A DNA stretch of 39,420 nt from positions 1 to 39,420 of the forward strand of contig CALUJO010000022.1 of assembly GCA_944320965.1 (NCBI GenBank), given 5' to 3'. This document shows positions 15,683 through 24,455 of this stretch, piece after piece. Both the position numbers and the translations under genes were made by a program. Numbering within the stretch: position 1 is the first letter of the stretch; every line of letters starts with the position of its first letter. Source of the stretch: an uncultured Bacteroidaceae bacterium. Lineage in GTDB: Bacteria > Bacteroidota > Bacteroidia > Bacteroidales > Bacteroidaceae. The notes under the pieces are model-generated. The model was not told the DNA's origin. It saw only the letters and a program-made list of their open reading frames with translations, and ran no database searches.

Positions 15683-16793
15683 ATTCCTTTATTTTGTCAA
15701 TTATATATTGCTGAGTTTCTTCTGTCAGTTCCGTATGCATAGGTATTGAAAGAACTTCATTACTTAGCTGTTCTGATATATCAAGGTTGTCTCCATACCT
15801 TACTATACCTCTGAATGCCTGCTGACGTTGTAGAGGACGAGGGTAGTAAACCATTGTCTGGATATCGTTATCCAGAAGGAACTGCTTGAGTCCGTCACGT
15901 TTGCCTTCGGATACTTTAATCGTATATTGATGGAAGACATGTGTTGAATTCTTCTGTCTTTGTGGTATTGTAATGCCTTTTATTCCGGCAAGACCATTGT
16001 CATAAAATTCAGCAGCCTTTTGTCTTGCTTTGGTATATTCATTCAGGTATTTCAGTTTTACAGAAAGAACAGCTGCCTGAATAGTGTCAAGGCGTGAATT
16101 GCATCCTACCATTTCATGGAAATATTTCATTGACTGACCGTGCGAAGCTATCATTCTTGCTCTTTCAGCCATTGTATAGTCGTTTGTAAGAATAGCTCCT
16201 CCGTCTCCCATGCAACCAAGGTTCTTGGAAGGGAAGAATGAAAGGCAACCGAATGTTCCCATTGTTCCGGTCATAGCCTTTGTACCGTCCTGAAATGTAT
16301 ATTCTGCTCCGATAGACTGGGCATTGTCTTCAATAACATGCAAATGGTGTTCTTTGGCAATATTCAGAATACCTTCCATAGGACATGACTGTCCGAAAAG
16401 GTGTACTGGTATTATCGCCTTTGTATTTCTTGAGATAGCCCTTTGTATGTTTTCGGCTGTTGGGTTGAATGAATTGTAGTCTACATCAACCATAACCGGC
16501 ACAAGGTTCAGCAATGCTATGACTTCTGCTGATGCTATGTAGGTAAATGACGGAACGATTATTTCATCTCCCGGATTCAGCCTTAGCGACATTAGCGAAA
16601 CCTGCAGTGCATCTGTTCCGTTTGCTACCGGGATTACATATTTGGCTCCGGTATATTCGGCAAGTTGCTCGGCAAACTCCTTGACTTGAGGGCCGTTAAT
16701 GAATTTGCATGAGTCTATAACATTTGCAACAGCTGAATCTATTTCATCTTTAATACGCAGATATTGACCTTTCAGGTCAAGAATAGGTATCAT
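15663..16793 (-). CDS. DegT/DnrJ/EryC1/StrS sugar aminotransferase (WbpE-like)
   Basis: The 376-aa PLP enzyme belongs to the sugar aminotransferases that convert a keto-sugar nucleotide to an amino sugar using glutamate. Visible features are the start [10 protein letters not shown], the GTDALQVSL loop, [10 protein letters not shown], the cofactor Asp156 in [11 protein letters not shown], and the Schiff-base Lys190 in SFFPSKNLG. Together with the overlapping acetyltransferase it resembles WbpE/WbpD of the UDP-diacetamido-glucuronate or mannuronate pathway used in O-antigen. The preceding dehydrogenase and oxidase (WbpA, WbpB) are not in this window. A consensus -7 element precedes it. Confidence 0.9.
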   Translation of the reverse strand: MIPILDLKGQYLRIKDEIDSAVANVIDSCKFINGPQVKEFAEQLAEYTGAKYVIPVANGTDALQVSLMSLRLNPGDEIIVPSFTYIASAEVIALLNLVPVMVDVDYNSFNPTAENIQRAISRNTKAIIPVHLFGQSCPMEGILNIAKEHHLHVIEDNAQSIGAEYTFQDGTKAMTGTMGTFGCLSFFPSKNLGCMGDGGAILTNDYTMAERARMIASHGQSMKYFHEMVGCNSRLDTIQAAVLSVKLKYLNEYTKARQKAAEFYDNGLAGIKGITIPQRQKNSTHVFHQYTIKVSEGKRDGLKQFLLDNDIQTMVYYPRPLQRQQAFRGIVRYGDNLDISEQLSNEVLSIPMHTELTEETQQYIIDKIKEYAENNF

Positions 16794-16822
16794 TTCTTTT
16801 CGTTTTTAGGTTTATGCAAGTG

Positions 16823-16830
16823 CAAAGATA
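16823..16830 (-). promoter_or_regulatory. -7 element for the aminotransferase gene
   Basis: The minus strand reads TATCTTTG, an exact TAnnTTTG match 29 bases before the start codon. Confidence 0.55.
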
Positions 16831-16911
16831 CTTCTTTTATTCCCATTTAATTAAGTTTTTGTCTTAAACTTATTAACATGGATATTGTATTGTGTTAGCA
16901 ACTTAAATCTG

Positions 16912-17400
16912 TTATGACAGTTCGATAACTTCAAGATCGCTTGCCTTGCCGTTTTCTATACTGAACCTGACAAGTGTCCTTACGTGGTGAAAACCGTAGT
17001 TCCCTGCTGCTCCCGGGTTGATATGAAGAAGGTCATGCTCCTTGTCGTACATTACTTTCAGTATATGCGAATGTCCGCTTATGAATATCTGTGGCGGCTT
17101 TATTCTCATGATGTTTGCAACTGAGCGGTCATATTTTCCAGGATAGCCTCCGATATGTTTTATCATAACGTCTGTTTCTTCTACCTTGAAACGGTTAATC
17201 TCCGGAAACCTTACGCGGAAGTCGTAACCGTCTATGTTTCCGAATACGGCTCTGAAAGGTTTGAATGCCTCAAACTTTTCAACAATTTCCAGCGAGCCTA
17301 TATCTCCGGCATGCCAAATCTCATCGCAACATTCAAAGTATTTTTCATATCTGTCATCCCAGCAACCGTGAGTATCTGACAGCAGACCTATTCTTTTCAT
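16912..17400 (-). CDS. YfcE/MJ0936-type metallophosphoesterase
   Basis: The 162-aa cytoplasmic phosphodiesterase has the calcineurin-like metal motifs D-x-H (LSDTHG, Asp9/His11), GDIGS, GNIDG and GHSH, followed by the INPGA that closes the active site in YfcE-type enzymes. Relatives hydrolyse model phosphodiesters, and natural substrates are unknown. The open frame runs 74 codons further upstream, but that extension has no family similarity and would start beyond the promoter-like element at 17424-17431. The ATG at 17400, giving MKRIGLLSDTHG, is therefore chosen. It is divergent from ppk1. Confidence 0.88.
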   Translation of the reverse strand: MKRIGLLSDTHGCWDDRYEKYFECCDEIWHAGDIGSLEIVEKFEAFKPFRAVFGNIDGYDFRVRFPEINRFKVEETDVMIKHIGGYPGKYDRSVANIMRIKPPQIFISGHSHILKVMYDKEHDLLHINPGAAGNYGFHHVRTLVRFSIENGKASDLEVIELS

Positions 17401-17423
17401 TGATTTTATTTGTTTAGTCACAA

Positions 17424-17431
17424 CAAAGTTA
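17424..17431 (-). promoter_or_regulatory. -7 element for the phosphoesterase gene
   Basis: The minus strand reads TAACTTTG (TAnnTTTG), 23 bases before the chosen start. Transcription would begin downstream of the longer frame's first ATG, which supports the shorter protein. Confidence 0.5.
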
Positions 17432-17497
17432 CTAATTTTACTTTTAATGAATGATTGATTGTATGTTAATGTCTGATTACTGAAAAACACAATTTGT

Positions 17498-19564
17498 ATG
17501 GATATTATGAAGTACGAATATTTTAAACGTGACATAAGCTGGCTTTCGTTTAATTTCAGAGTTCTTATGGAAGCGTTGGACAAGTCTTTATCCGTATCAG
17601 AAAGGATAAAGTTCATATCCATATATTCTTCAAACCTTGAAGAGTTCTACAAGATAAGGATTGCCGAACATAAGGCTGTTGTAAAGGCCAGAAGGGAGTC
17701 GGATGAAACGATTGATGATGCCCGTATGCTTATAGAAGAGATTACCGAAGAGGTAAACAGGCAGATGGAATACCGTATAAAGGCATTGGAAAGGGAGATA
17801 GTTCCCGAATTGGCAAAGCTGAAAGTCGTATTTTATCAGAGTCCGATGGTGCGTCCTGCACACCGTGAATTCATAAATAACTTTTTCAGGGAAGAAATAT
17901 TTCCGTTTCTTTATCCTGTTCCGCTTGACAGGGAGAATATAAACGTATTCCTTCGTGACAACCGCCTATATATGGCAATAAAGATGTATAAACGCATGCC
18001 TGACGGGGTGACGAGTACACGTCCTTATTATTATATGGTAAAGATGCCATATAGTAAGGTCCCAAGGTTTATAGAACTGCCTCAGATTGACGGGGTAAAG
18101 TTTGTCATGTTTATTGACGATATAGTAAAGTCGTGTATCGGCAAGATGTTTCCCGGTTATCTTGTTGAGTGCAGTTACAGTTTCAAGATATCAAGGGATG
18201 CCGATATTCTTGTTGATGACGTAAAAAGTGACGAGATTGTAGAGCAGCTTAGAAAGAAACTTAAAAAGCGCAAGATAGGTGATGTCTGCCGTTTTGTATA
18301 TGACCGTCATATGCCTAAGGAAATGCTTGACAAACTTATGGATACATTCGGTATTAAGGAAGATGAGCTTGTTCCTGGCGACAAACATCTGAGTTTGGAA
18401 GACCTGTCGCATTTCCCAGATCTTGGACTTCCGCGCTGCGTACCAGAAAAGCCTAAACCGCTTGTACTTAAAAAGCTTTCGGGAGGGACTTCTATGCTTT
18501 CCTATATATCCGGTAAGGATTTGCTTTTGCATTATCCCTATCATTCGTTCGATCATTTCATAAATTTCCTTAGTGAAGCATCTGTATCTCCGGATGTTAC
18601 CGATATAATGTTGACCCAATATCGTGTTGCGGTGAATTCGGAAGTTATCAACACCCTTATATCCGCTTCACGAAACGGAAAGAAGGTTACTGTATTTGTT
18701 GAGTTGAAAGCACGCTTTGACGAGGAGAATAATATTGCAACGGCCGAGATGATGCGTCGTGCAGGTATCAATATTATTAACAGTATCCCCGGATTGAAAG
18801 TGCATGCCAAGGTTGCGCTTGTCAAATGCAAGAGTGACGATAATACCGTAAATAAGGGGTTTGCCTATATCGGTACAGGTAATTTCAATGAAGATACTGC
18901 CCAGATATATGCGGATTGCGGACTGTTCACGGCAAACAATGAAATTGTAAGCGACCTTTGTGATTTGTTTTCTGTTCTGAACCGCGAAAAGGATAATGTT
19001 GAATTCCGTCGTCTTCTTGTTCCTCGATTTAATCTTCTTCCTGCTCTAAAGAGTAAGATTGAGAGGGAAATAGAAAATGTTGCCAATGGACGTGAAGGCC
19101 GTATAATACTTAAAATGAATGCTCTGCAGGATGAGGCTATGATAAACGAACTTTACCGTGCTTCCGAAGCTGGAGTCAATATTGATTTGATTGTCAGAGG
19201 CATATGTTGTCTGAAACCGAACCAGCCGTATAGCCGTAACATACGCATAACAAGAATTGTTGACAGTTTCCTTGAACACGCCCGCGTTTGGTATTTCGGC
19301 AATAACGGTAATCCTGAAGTGTTTATGGGCTCTCCCGACTGGATGAAACGTAATCTGTACAAACGTATCGAAGCCGTTGTTCCCGTTCTTGACAATGATT
19401 TGAAAAACGAACTTATAGATATGCTTGATTTGCAGTTGAGGGATAATGTCAAAGCCTGTTTCGTAGATGAGAATCTGACAAACATCCGCAAGCCTGTTAA
19501 CGGTAATGAGAGGATAAGATGTCAGTATGATTTTTATGAATACCTGAAGAAAAGAAATATCTGA
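17498..19564 (+). CDS. ppk1: Polyphosphate kinase 1
   Basis: The 688-aa enzyme polymerises ATP gamma-phosphate into inorganic polyphosphate. It shows the PPK1 order of domains: an N-terminal helical domain (YFKRDISWLSFNFRVL), the head domain (NVFLRDNRLYMA, RFIELP), and two phospholipase-D-like C-domains. The autophosphorylated His is His436 in GLKVHAKVAL, matching His435 of E. coli PPK. KARFDEENNI, YIGTGNFNEDTA and, in the last domain, SPDWMKRNLYKRIEAVVPV are further signatures. The length is normal. It is transcribed alone, with a terminator directly after the stop, and no ppx lies beside it. Its promoter is not obvious: no exact -7 element is seen in the 97 bases upstream. Confidence 0.96.
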   Translation: MDIMKYEYFKRDISWLSFNFRVLMEALDKSLSVSERIKFISIYSSNLEEFYKIRIAEHKAVVKARRESDETIDDARMLIEEITEEVNRQMEYRIKALEREIVPELAKLKVVFYQSPMVRPAHREFINNFFREEIFPFLYPVPLDRENINVFLRDNRLYMAIKMYKRMPDGVTSTRPYYYMVKMPYSKVPRFIELPQIDGVKFVMFIDDIVKSCIGKMFPGYLVECSYSFKISRDADILVDDVKSDEIVEQLRKKLKKRKIGDVCRFVYDRHMPKEMLDKLMDTFGIKEDELVPGDKHLSLEDLSHFPDLGLPRCVPEKPKPLVLKKLSGGTSMLSYISGKDLLLHYPYHSFDHFINFLSEASVSPDVTDIMLTQYRVAVNSEVINTLISASRNGKKVTVFVELKARFDEENNIATAEMMRRAGINIINSIPGLKVHAKVALVKCKSDDNTVNKGFAYIGTGNFNEDTAQIYADCGLFTANNEIVSDLCDLFSVLNREKDNVEFRRLLVPRFNLLPALKSKIEREIENVANGREGRIILKMNALQDEAMINELYRASEAGVNIDLIVRGICCLKPNQPYSRNIRITRIVDSFLEHARVWYFGNNGNPEVFMGSPDWMKRNLYKRIEAVVPVLDNDLKNELIDMLDLQLRDNVKACFVDENLTNIRKPVNGNERIRCQYDFYEYLKKRNI

Positions 19565-19570
19565 TAAAAA

Positions 19571-19626
19571 CATAGAATGTTCTGGTTGAAAAGGTACGGC
19601 CTTTTTACTTGAAACATTCTATGTTT
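19571..19626 (+). terminator. Intrinsic terminator after ppk1
   Basis: An outer stem pairs CATAGAATGTT with AACATTCTATG (perfect, 11 bp) and is followed by TTTTT. A nested stem (AAAAGG with CCTTTT) lies inside the loop and is itself followed by T. Confidence 0.85.
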
Positions 19627-19824
19627 TTAGCAAAAAAGTCCTACCTTTTTGGGCATTTATATGCGCTTGTTTTGGGAGCCTTATAGTTCTTTTGTTGCCG
19701 CGCTTATGTCTTGTATGTCGGATTCCGTATATTCCTTAATATTAAAAATCTTGTTCTTGTGCATATTCAGATGCATGTCGGTATATAGGCTGAATATTTT
19801 TAATGAAAATAGACCGCAATTTAT

Positions 19825-19832
19825 TAATTTTG
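19825..19832 (+). promoter_or_regulatory. -7 element for mutS2
   Basis: TAATTTTG matches TAnnTTTG exactly and lies 45 bases before the ATG at 19878. It lies beyond the first ATG of the longer open frame (19803), so that ATG cannot be used from this promoter. Confidence 0.55.
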
Positions 19833-19877
19833 CAGCCGGTTATATATACTTATATATTAAGACAAGCACAACGCACA

Positions 19878-22370
19878 ATGATATATCCTGACAATTTTGA
19901 ACAGAAGATAGGTTTTAGCGATATTAGAGTTCTGCTAAAGGAAAAATGCCTCAGTACGCTGGGCAGGGAGATGGTTGACGAAATGAGCTTTTCGGACAAG
20001 TTCAATACCATCAATACCTTGCTTGACCAGGTAGTGGAATTCATGAAAATCACACAGGAGGAAGACAGTTTCCCGGACCAGTATTTTTTTGATACCCGTG
20101 ACTCGCTGCGTAAAATTCGCATCGAAGGTACGTGGATGGACGAATGTGAACTGTTTGACCTGCGACGTTCGCTGCAGACCATTAACGATATAGTACGTTT
20201 CCTGACAGCAAATGAGGAAGAAAACAGATATCCGTCATTGCGTGAATTGGCAGGGGATATAATGACTTTCCCCAGAATTGTTGCCGATATTGATGCCATA
20301 CTTGACAAGTACGGTAAAATAAGGGACAATGCCTCACAGGAACTTCTTCGTATAAGACGCGAGATGTCATCGGCTATGGCCGGTATATCCAAGAGCCTTA
20401 ACAATATATTGAGGCTGGCACAGGCAGACGGTGTTGTTGACAAGGATACTGCTCCTACTATGCGTGACGGACGACTTGTAATTCCTGTTGCGCCTGGATT
20501 GAAACGTAAGATAAAAGGTATCGTGCACGACGAATCTGCCAGTGGAAAAACTGTTTATATAGAGCCAGCCGAAGTTGTTGAAGCAAACAACCGTATACGT
20601 GAGCTGGAAAATGAAGAGCGCAGGGAAATAATCAGAATACTTACCGCGTTTGCCGATTCTATACGTCCGGTTGCAAACGAAATAATTGATTCGTACCGTT
20701 TTCTGGCAAAGATTGATTTTATAAGGGCGAAGGCGATTTTCTCATTGAACAACGGTGGCATAAAGCCGCAAATGGAAAATTATTGTGTACTGGACTGGAG
20801 TATGGCAATACATCCTCTTTTGCAGATTGCTCTTGCAAAGCAGGGGAAAAAGGTCGTTCCGCTTGACATAAACCTTGACAGCAAGAACAGAATACTTATT
20901 ATATCAGGTCCTAATGCCGGAGGAAAATCTGTATGCCTTAAAACGGTAGGGCTTCTGCAGTACATGGTCCAGTGCGGAATTCCCGTAACACTTGCCGAAA
21001 GCAGTCATGTTGGCATATTTTCAAGCATATTTATTGATATAGGCGACGAGCAGTCTATCGAAAATGATTTGAGTACATACTCTTCACATCTTCTTAACAT
21101 GAAAAACATGATCAAGGGATGTAACGAAAAGAGTATAATACTTATTGACGAATTTGGTGGGGGAACCGAACCGCAGATAGGCGGAGCCATTGCCGAGGCT
21201 GTGCTGAAACGCTTTAACAATAACAGAACTTTCGGTATAATAACGACACACTATCAGAACCTGAAGCATTTTGCCGAAGACAATGAGGGGGTTATAAACG
21301 GAGCAATGCTTTATGACCGTCATCAGATGCAGCCGCTTTTTCAGTTAAGGATAGGAAATCCCGGAAGTTCGTTTGCCGTTGAAATTGCACGAAAAATAGG
21401 TCTGCCCGAAGAGGTTATACAGGATGCTTCGGAAATAGTAGGTTCTGAATATATAAATGCCGACAAATACCTGCAGGATATTGTGCGTGACAAAAGGTAT
21501 TGGGAAAACAAACGACAGAATATCCGCCAGCGTGAAAAGCAGATGGAAGAAATAATCTCCAGATATGAAAAGGAGATGGAGGAAATGCGCAAGACGCGCA
21601 AGGAGATTATAGGCAAGGCAAAGGAAGAGGCAGAACAGCTTCTTATGGAATCTAACGCTCGTATTGAAAACACTATCCGTGCCATAAAGGAGGCGCAGGC
21701 AGAGAAAGAGCGTACAAAGCTTATACGTAAGGAACTGTCTGATTTCAAGGAAAATGTTAACGGTATTTCTGCTGATGATACTGATGATGCCATTGCAAGA
21801 AAGATGGAAAGGCTTAAGGCTAAGCAGGACAGGAAGAAAAACAAGCAGAACAAGCCGAAAGAGACTTCTGTCCAGCCTGTCGTGGAGAGGAAGGAAACTC
21901 CAATTCAAGCCGGAGATTATGTAAAAATCAAAGGACAGACTTCAATAGGGCAGGTTATCAGTATAAAGGGAAACAATGCTCGCGTTGCCTTCGGTATGGT
22001 TGAAATGAATGTAAAGTCAGACCGTCTTGAACGCTCGGCAAACGCTCCTTCACAAAGCAGTCTTGGTAAGGCTACATCATTCCTGTCGGTACAGACTCAG
22101 GACAGTATGTATGAAAAGAAACTTAACTTCAAACAGGATATTGATGTAAGAGGCATGCGTGGCGATGAGGCCGTACAGACTATTACCTATTTTATTGATG
22201 ATGCGATACAGGTTGGCGTTTCACGTGTCCGTATTCTTCATGGAACCGGCAGCGGTATATTACGAACCCTTATCCGAAACTATCTTGATACAGTTCAGGG
22301 CGTTAAAAGCTATAAGGATGAGCATGTACAATTTGGTGGTGCCGGAATAACGGTTGTTGATTTGGAGTAA
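19878..22370 (+). CDS. mutS2: MutS2 family ATPase with C-terminal Smr domain
   Basis: The 830-aa cytoplasmic protein suppresses recombination and, in some bacteria, rescues collided ribosomes. Domains in order: the MutS-like core and clamp helices (about 1-330), an ABC ATPase with Walker A GPNAGGKS (344-351) and Walker B IILIDEFGGGTEP, a long charged coiled coil (about 500-640), a KOW-like patch (GDYVKIKGQ...), and a C-terminal Smr nuclease domain from residue 754 with DVRGMRG and HGTGSG (788-793). The mismatch-recognition domain of MutS is absent, as expected. I chose the ATG at 19878 (MIYPDNFEQKIGF) because relatives start like this and the promoter falls inside the 25-codon extension. Confidence 0.94.
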   Translation: MIYPDNFEQKIGFSDIRVLLKEKCLSTLGREMVDEMSFSDKFNTINTLLDQVVEFMKITQEEDSFPDQYFFDTRDSLRKIRIEGTWMDECELFDLRRSLQTINDIVRFLTANEEENRYPSLRELAGDIMTFPRIVADIDAILDKYGKIRDNASQELLRIRREMSSAMAGISKSLNNILRLAQADGVVDKDTAPTMRDGRLVIPVAPGLKRKIKGIVHDESASGKTVYIEPAEVVEANNRIRELENEERREIIRILTAFADSIRPVANEIIDSYRFLAKIDFIRAKAIFSLNNGGIKPQMENYCVLDWSMAIHPLLQIALAKQGKKVVPLDINLDSKNRILIISGPNAGGKSVCLKTVGLLQYMVQCGIPVTLAESSHVGIFSSIFIDIGDEQSIENDLSTYSSHLLNMKNMIKGCNEKSIILIDEFGGGTEPQIGGAIAEAVLKRFNNNRTFGIITTHYQNLKHFAEDNEGVINGAMLYDRHQMQPLFQLRIGNPGSSFAVEIARKIGLPEEVIQDASEIVGSEYINADKYLQDIVRDKRYWENKRQNIRQREKQMEEIISRYEKEMEEMRKTRKEIIGKAKEEAEQLLMESNARIENTIRAIKEAQAEKERTKLIRKELSDFKENVNGISADDTDDAIARKMERLKAKQDRKKNKQNKPKETSVQPVVERKETPIQAGDYVKIKGQTSIGQVISIKGNNARVAFGMVEMNVKSDRLERSANAPSQSSLGKATSFLSVQTQDSMYEKKLNFKQDIDVRGMRGDEAVQTITYFIDDAIQVGVSRVRILHGTGSGILRTLIRNYLDTVQGVKSYKDEHVQFGGAGITVVDLE

Positions 22371-22420
22371 TGGCTGTTTTGAATATGATATAAATAATAG
22401 TTGACCAGAAAGTCATAAAT

Positions 22421-22460
22421 AAAAAATCCCTGTCAGAGTGTATAATGACAGGGATTTTTT
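22421..22460. terminator. Bidirectional intrinsic terminator between mutS2 and the barrel gene
   Basis: A 15-bp perfect stem (AAAAAATCCCTGTCA with TGACAGGGATTTTTT) encloses a 10-base loop. A/T runs on both sides let it serve mutS2 rightward and the minus-strand barrel gene leftward. Confidence 0.88.
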
Positions 22461-22509
22461 AGTTCAAAACGAGACTTTTGTCAGCCTATTTCTCTGTATG
22501 TGTCTTATG

Positions 22510-23106
22510 TTAGAAATTGTAACCTACTGAAAAATAAAATACTCCTAATTTAGACTTAATATGGTCACTGTCTACAGTATTCAATAAACCTAAGTCATAT
22601 TTTACTCCAGCGTAAATTTGATCTATAAGCAAACCTGCACCAAAGCTAAGGCCTAAATCAAATCTTTTCATATATCCGTCATCTCCATAGACACTTTCAG
22701 ATTCTTTATTATCTTCATATTTATATATGTCTCTACCTGCAAGTCCTATAGACATATATGGACCTACATTAGCTTGTATCTGCATTCTTTCATTTATATC
22801 TTTTCTGTAAGATGCTAATACTGGTATTTCAAAATAGTTTACTGAAACAATATTTTTTAATTTTCCTTCTTTCATGGTATAACCTTTATTGGTATAGTAT
22901 AGACCTGTTTGAAGGGCAAAACTTTCAGTAAAATTAAAATCTGCAATACCTCCCAATGTAACACCAACTTTTACTTTTGTATCGTCAAGATCTCCCATTT
23001 GATGACCTAATCCCAAGCCAGCTCTAACGCCAAAGTTAATATCCTGAGCAAAAGAAATGGAGCCGATGCCTAACATTAATGCAGCTGTTAAAAAAAACTT
23101 CTTCAT
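22510..23106 (-). CDS. Small outer-membrane beta-barrel protein (PorT/OmpX-like fold)
   Basis: The 198-aa exported protein begins MKKFFLTAALMLGIGSISFAQ, a clear signal peptide, followed by alternating amphipathic strands (INFGVRAGLGLG, FALQTGLYYTNKGYT, YFEIPVLASYRK, IQANVGPYMSIGLAG) and a terminal VFYFSVGYNF strand. This is the outer-membrane barrel type common in Bacteroidetes (PF13568-like), with about eight predicted strands. The ligand or role is unknown. A frame extension of 15 codons upstream lacks signal-peptide character, so the ATG at 23106 was chosen. A good promoter lies about 125 bases upstream. Confidence 0.85.
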   Translation of the reverse strand: MKKFFLTAALMLGIGSISFAQDINFGVRAGLGLGHQMGDLDDTKVKVGVTLGGIADFNFTESFALQTGLYYTNKGYTMKEGKLKNIVSVNYFEIPVLASYRKDINERMQIQANVGPYMSIGLAGRDIYKYEDNKESESVYGDDGYMKRFDLGLSFGAGLLIDQIYAGVKYDLGLLNTVDSDHIKSKLGVFYFSVGYNF

Positions 23107-23230
23107 AACAATAAAAATTTTATCTGTCGTCCACAAACAGAAATTCAACATTCAAATTAAATAATTGATGTTATATAAGATATCGGTATAGTGGACTGCA
23201 ATCATATAATTGTTGTACCTAATCTCTGTA

Positions 23231-23262
23231 CAAAATTAATAAAATAATATAATTGAAACAAA
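23231..23262 (-). promoter_or_regulatory. Consensus promoter of the minus-strand barrel gene
   Basis: On the minus strand TTTG (23259-23262) is followed after exactly 20 bases by TAATTTTG (23231-23238), a full Bacteroidetes -33/-7 promoter. It predicts a 5' leader of about 120 bases. Confidence 0.7.
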
Positions 23263-23560
23263 AAATATGTTCTATCTCAAATATTGATGAATTGGTATGT
23301 AACAAATAATCATATCAGATATGGATATAGGCGGAAAAAACTGCAAGATAGAATAATTATATGGCTATTTTGTAAAAAAAGTTAAAGTGAGAGACCGGAG
23401 TACGTAAATATGAAAACTATCAAAAAAGTATGTGCAAATACCAAATATTTTATAAGTATTTATAATCTGTCGTTATTTAACATTATTTATTCTGTTAAGA
23501 AAAAAATGTTATATATATGATAATAATTATTATAGAATAATTGTTACTTTTACCACAAAA

Positions 23561-23578
23561 GATTAGGAATGCCTAATC
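23561..23578 (+). other. Inverted repeat in the leader of the rightward barrel gene
   Basis: GATTAGG-AATG-CCTAATC is a perfect 7-bp inverted repeat, 30 bases ahead of the ATG at 23609. It could be an operator or an mRNA stem. There is no T run after it. Confidence 0.6.
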
Positions 23579-23608
23579 AGAGTAGTATAAACATTAAATT
23601 TTTAAGTT

Positions 23609-24262
23609 ATGAAGAAGTTCTTTTTAATGGCTGCTGTTATTATTATGGGAGCAGTGAATGTAAATGCACAGTACAAACCAGAAAAGATGTCAGTTGCAAC
23701 AGAAATCAATTATTCAGGTTCAAATGTATCACTTCCTGAATTTGGAGCAAGAGCTCGTTTATTCTTAAATGAAAATATGGTTGTACGTTTGGGATTGGGA
23801 TTTTCAACAACATCTGATAAGAATACTGTATTTAAGCGTAATATTAAGGATGAAGAATATGAGGAAATTACAACCAATTCATCTACATCATTCTCCTTAT
23901 TACCTGGTTTTGAATATCATTTTTCAAAATTTGAAAGAGTATCTCCTTATGTAGGTGCTGAACTTGGATTTGTTGTCGGCTCTGATAATACAAAATACGA
24001 AAATGCTGATGATAAGACTCAAAATACAGATACCAAGCAACCAACTTTTGGATTTAAAATTGGAGCGGTAACTGGTGTTGATGTACATATATATAAAGGA
24101 TTCTATTTAGGAGCGGAACTTGGTCTTGGTTACCAACTTTCAACCAGAGGAAGAGGTGAAACTGAAACAAATTCAGGAACTTTTGATGGACAAAAGTCTT
24201 CTTCAGATAATCAATTTTCATTGTATGCAACTCCAGCATTAAGAATAGGTTGGTTCTTCTGA
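23609..24262 (+). CDS. Outer-membrane beta-barrel protein, paralogue A
   Basis: The 217-aa exported barrel begins MKKFFLMAAVIIMGAVNVNAQ. Strand pairs alternate with Asp-, Asn- and Thr-rich loops (for example around DNTKYENADDKTQNTD), and the protein ends in LRIGWFF, a typical final strand. The middle segment LLPGFEYHFSKFERVSPYVGAELGF closely parallels VYPGIAYHFSKRNLLDVYVGAELPL in the next gene, so the two are probably old tandem duplicates. Function is unknown. A strong terminator follows, which separates it from the next gene. Confidence 0.85.
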   Translation: MKKFFLMAAVIIMGAVNVNAQYKPEKMSVATEINYSGSNVSLPEFGARARLFLNENMVVRLGLGFSTTSDKNTVFKRNIKDEEYEEITTNSSTSFSLLPGFEYHFSKFERVSPYVGAELGFVVGSDNTKYENADDKTQNTDTKQPTFGFKIGAVTGVDVHIYKGFYLGAELGLGYQLSTRGRGETETNSGTFDGQKSSSDNQFSLYATPALRIGWFF

Positions 24263-24285
24263 TATTTTATGAATAGTAAGAGAGA

Positions 24286-24320
24286 ACGGAGCTGTTATTG
24301 GAACAGCTCCGTTTTTTTTT
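24286..24320 (+). terminator. Intrinsic terminator after barrel paralogue A
   Basis: ACGGAGCTGTT pairs perfectly with AACAGCTCCGT around a 5-base loop and is followed by nine T. The rest of the gap to 24456 is AT-rich, with no other recognised feature. Confidence 0.9.
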
Positions 24321-24455
24321 ATCATTAAAAGATTGCTTGATAAACATAAAATAAGACGTATTAAACAAAAAAAATAAATGGCTTTTATATAAGCTATAAA
24401 AAACTTGTTTTATAAAAAATATATTTATTTGCAAAAATATTTAAAATAAATACAT

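Larger units (their letters stand above)
19565..19877. other. Non-coding interval between ppk1 and mutS2
   Basis: These 313 bases hold the ppk1 terminator (19571-19626), a second terminator-like hairpin (ATATTCAG 19763-19770 with CTGAATAT 19790-19797, then TTTTT) and the mutS2 -7 element at 19825-19832. The stretch 19627-19800 is less AT-rich than other spacers and might encode a small RNA. An 80-codon frame across it has no protein-like features and overlaps mutS2, so it is not called. Confidence 0.6.
23107..23608. other. Long AT-rich intergenic region between divergent barrel genes
   Basis: These 502 bases contain the promoter of the minus-strand barrel (23231-23262), a possible 36-codon frame at 23410-23520 without recognisable features, a weak -7-like box (TACTTTTA, 23545-23552), and a hairpin at 23561-23578. 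No RNA gene was recognised. The length is unusual for this compact genome and may hold regulatory sites. Confidence 0.5.

Noticed and set aside
17401..17622. 74-codon N-terminal extension of the metallophosphoesterase
   Set aside because: It has no similarity to the family, runs through the promoter and overlaps ppk1; the ATG at 17400 starts exactly at the conserved MKRIGLLSDTHG.
19649..19891. 80-codon frame between ppk1 and mutS2
   Set aside because: It crosses a terminator-like hairpin and the mutS2 promoter, and has no protein-like features.
21341..21908. Two long minus-strand frames opposite the mutS2 coiled coil
   Set aside because: They are produced by the repetitive Lys/Glu codons of the coiled coil read backwards.
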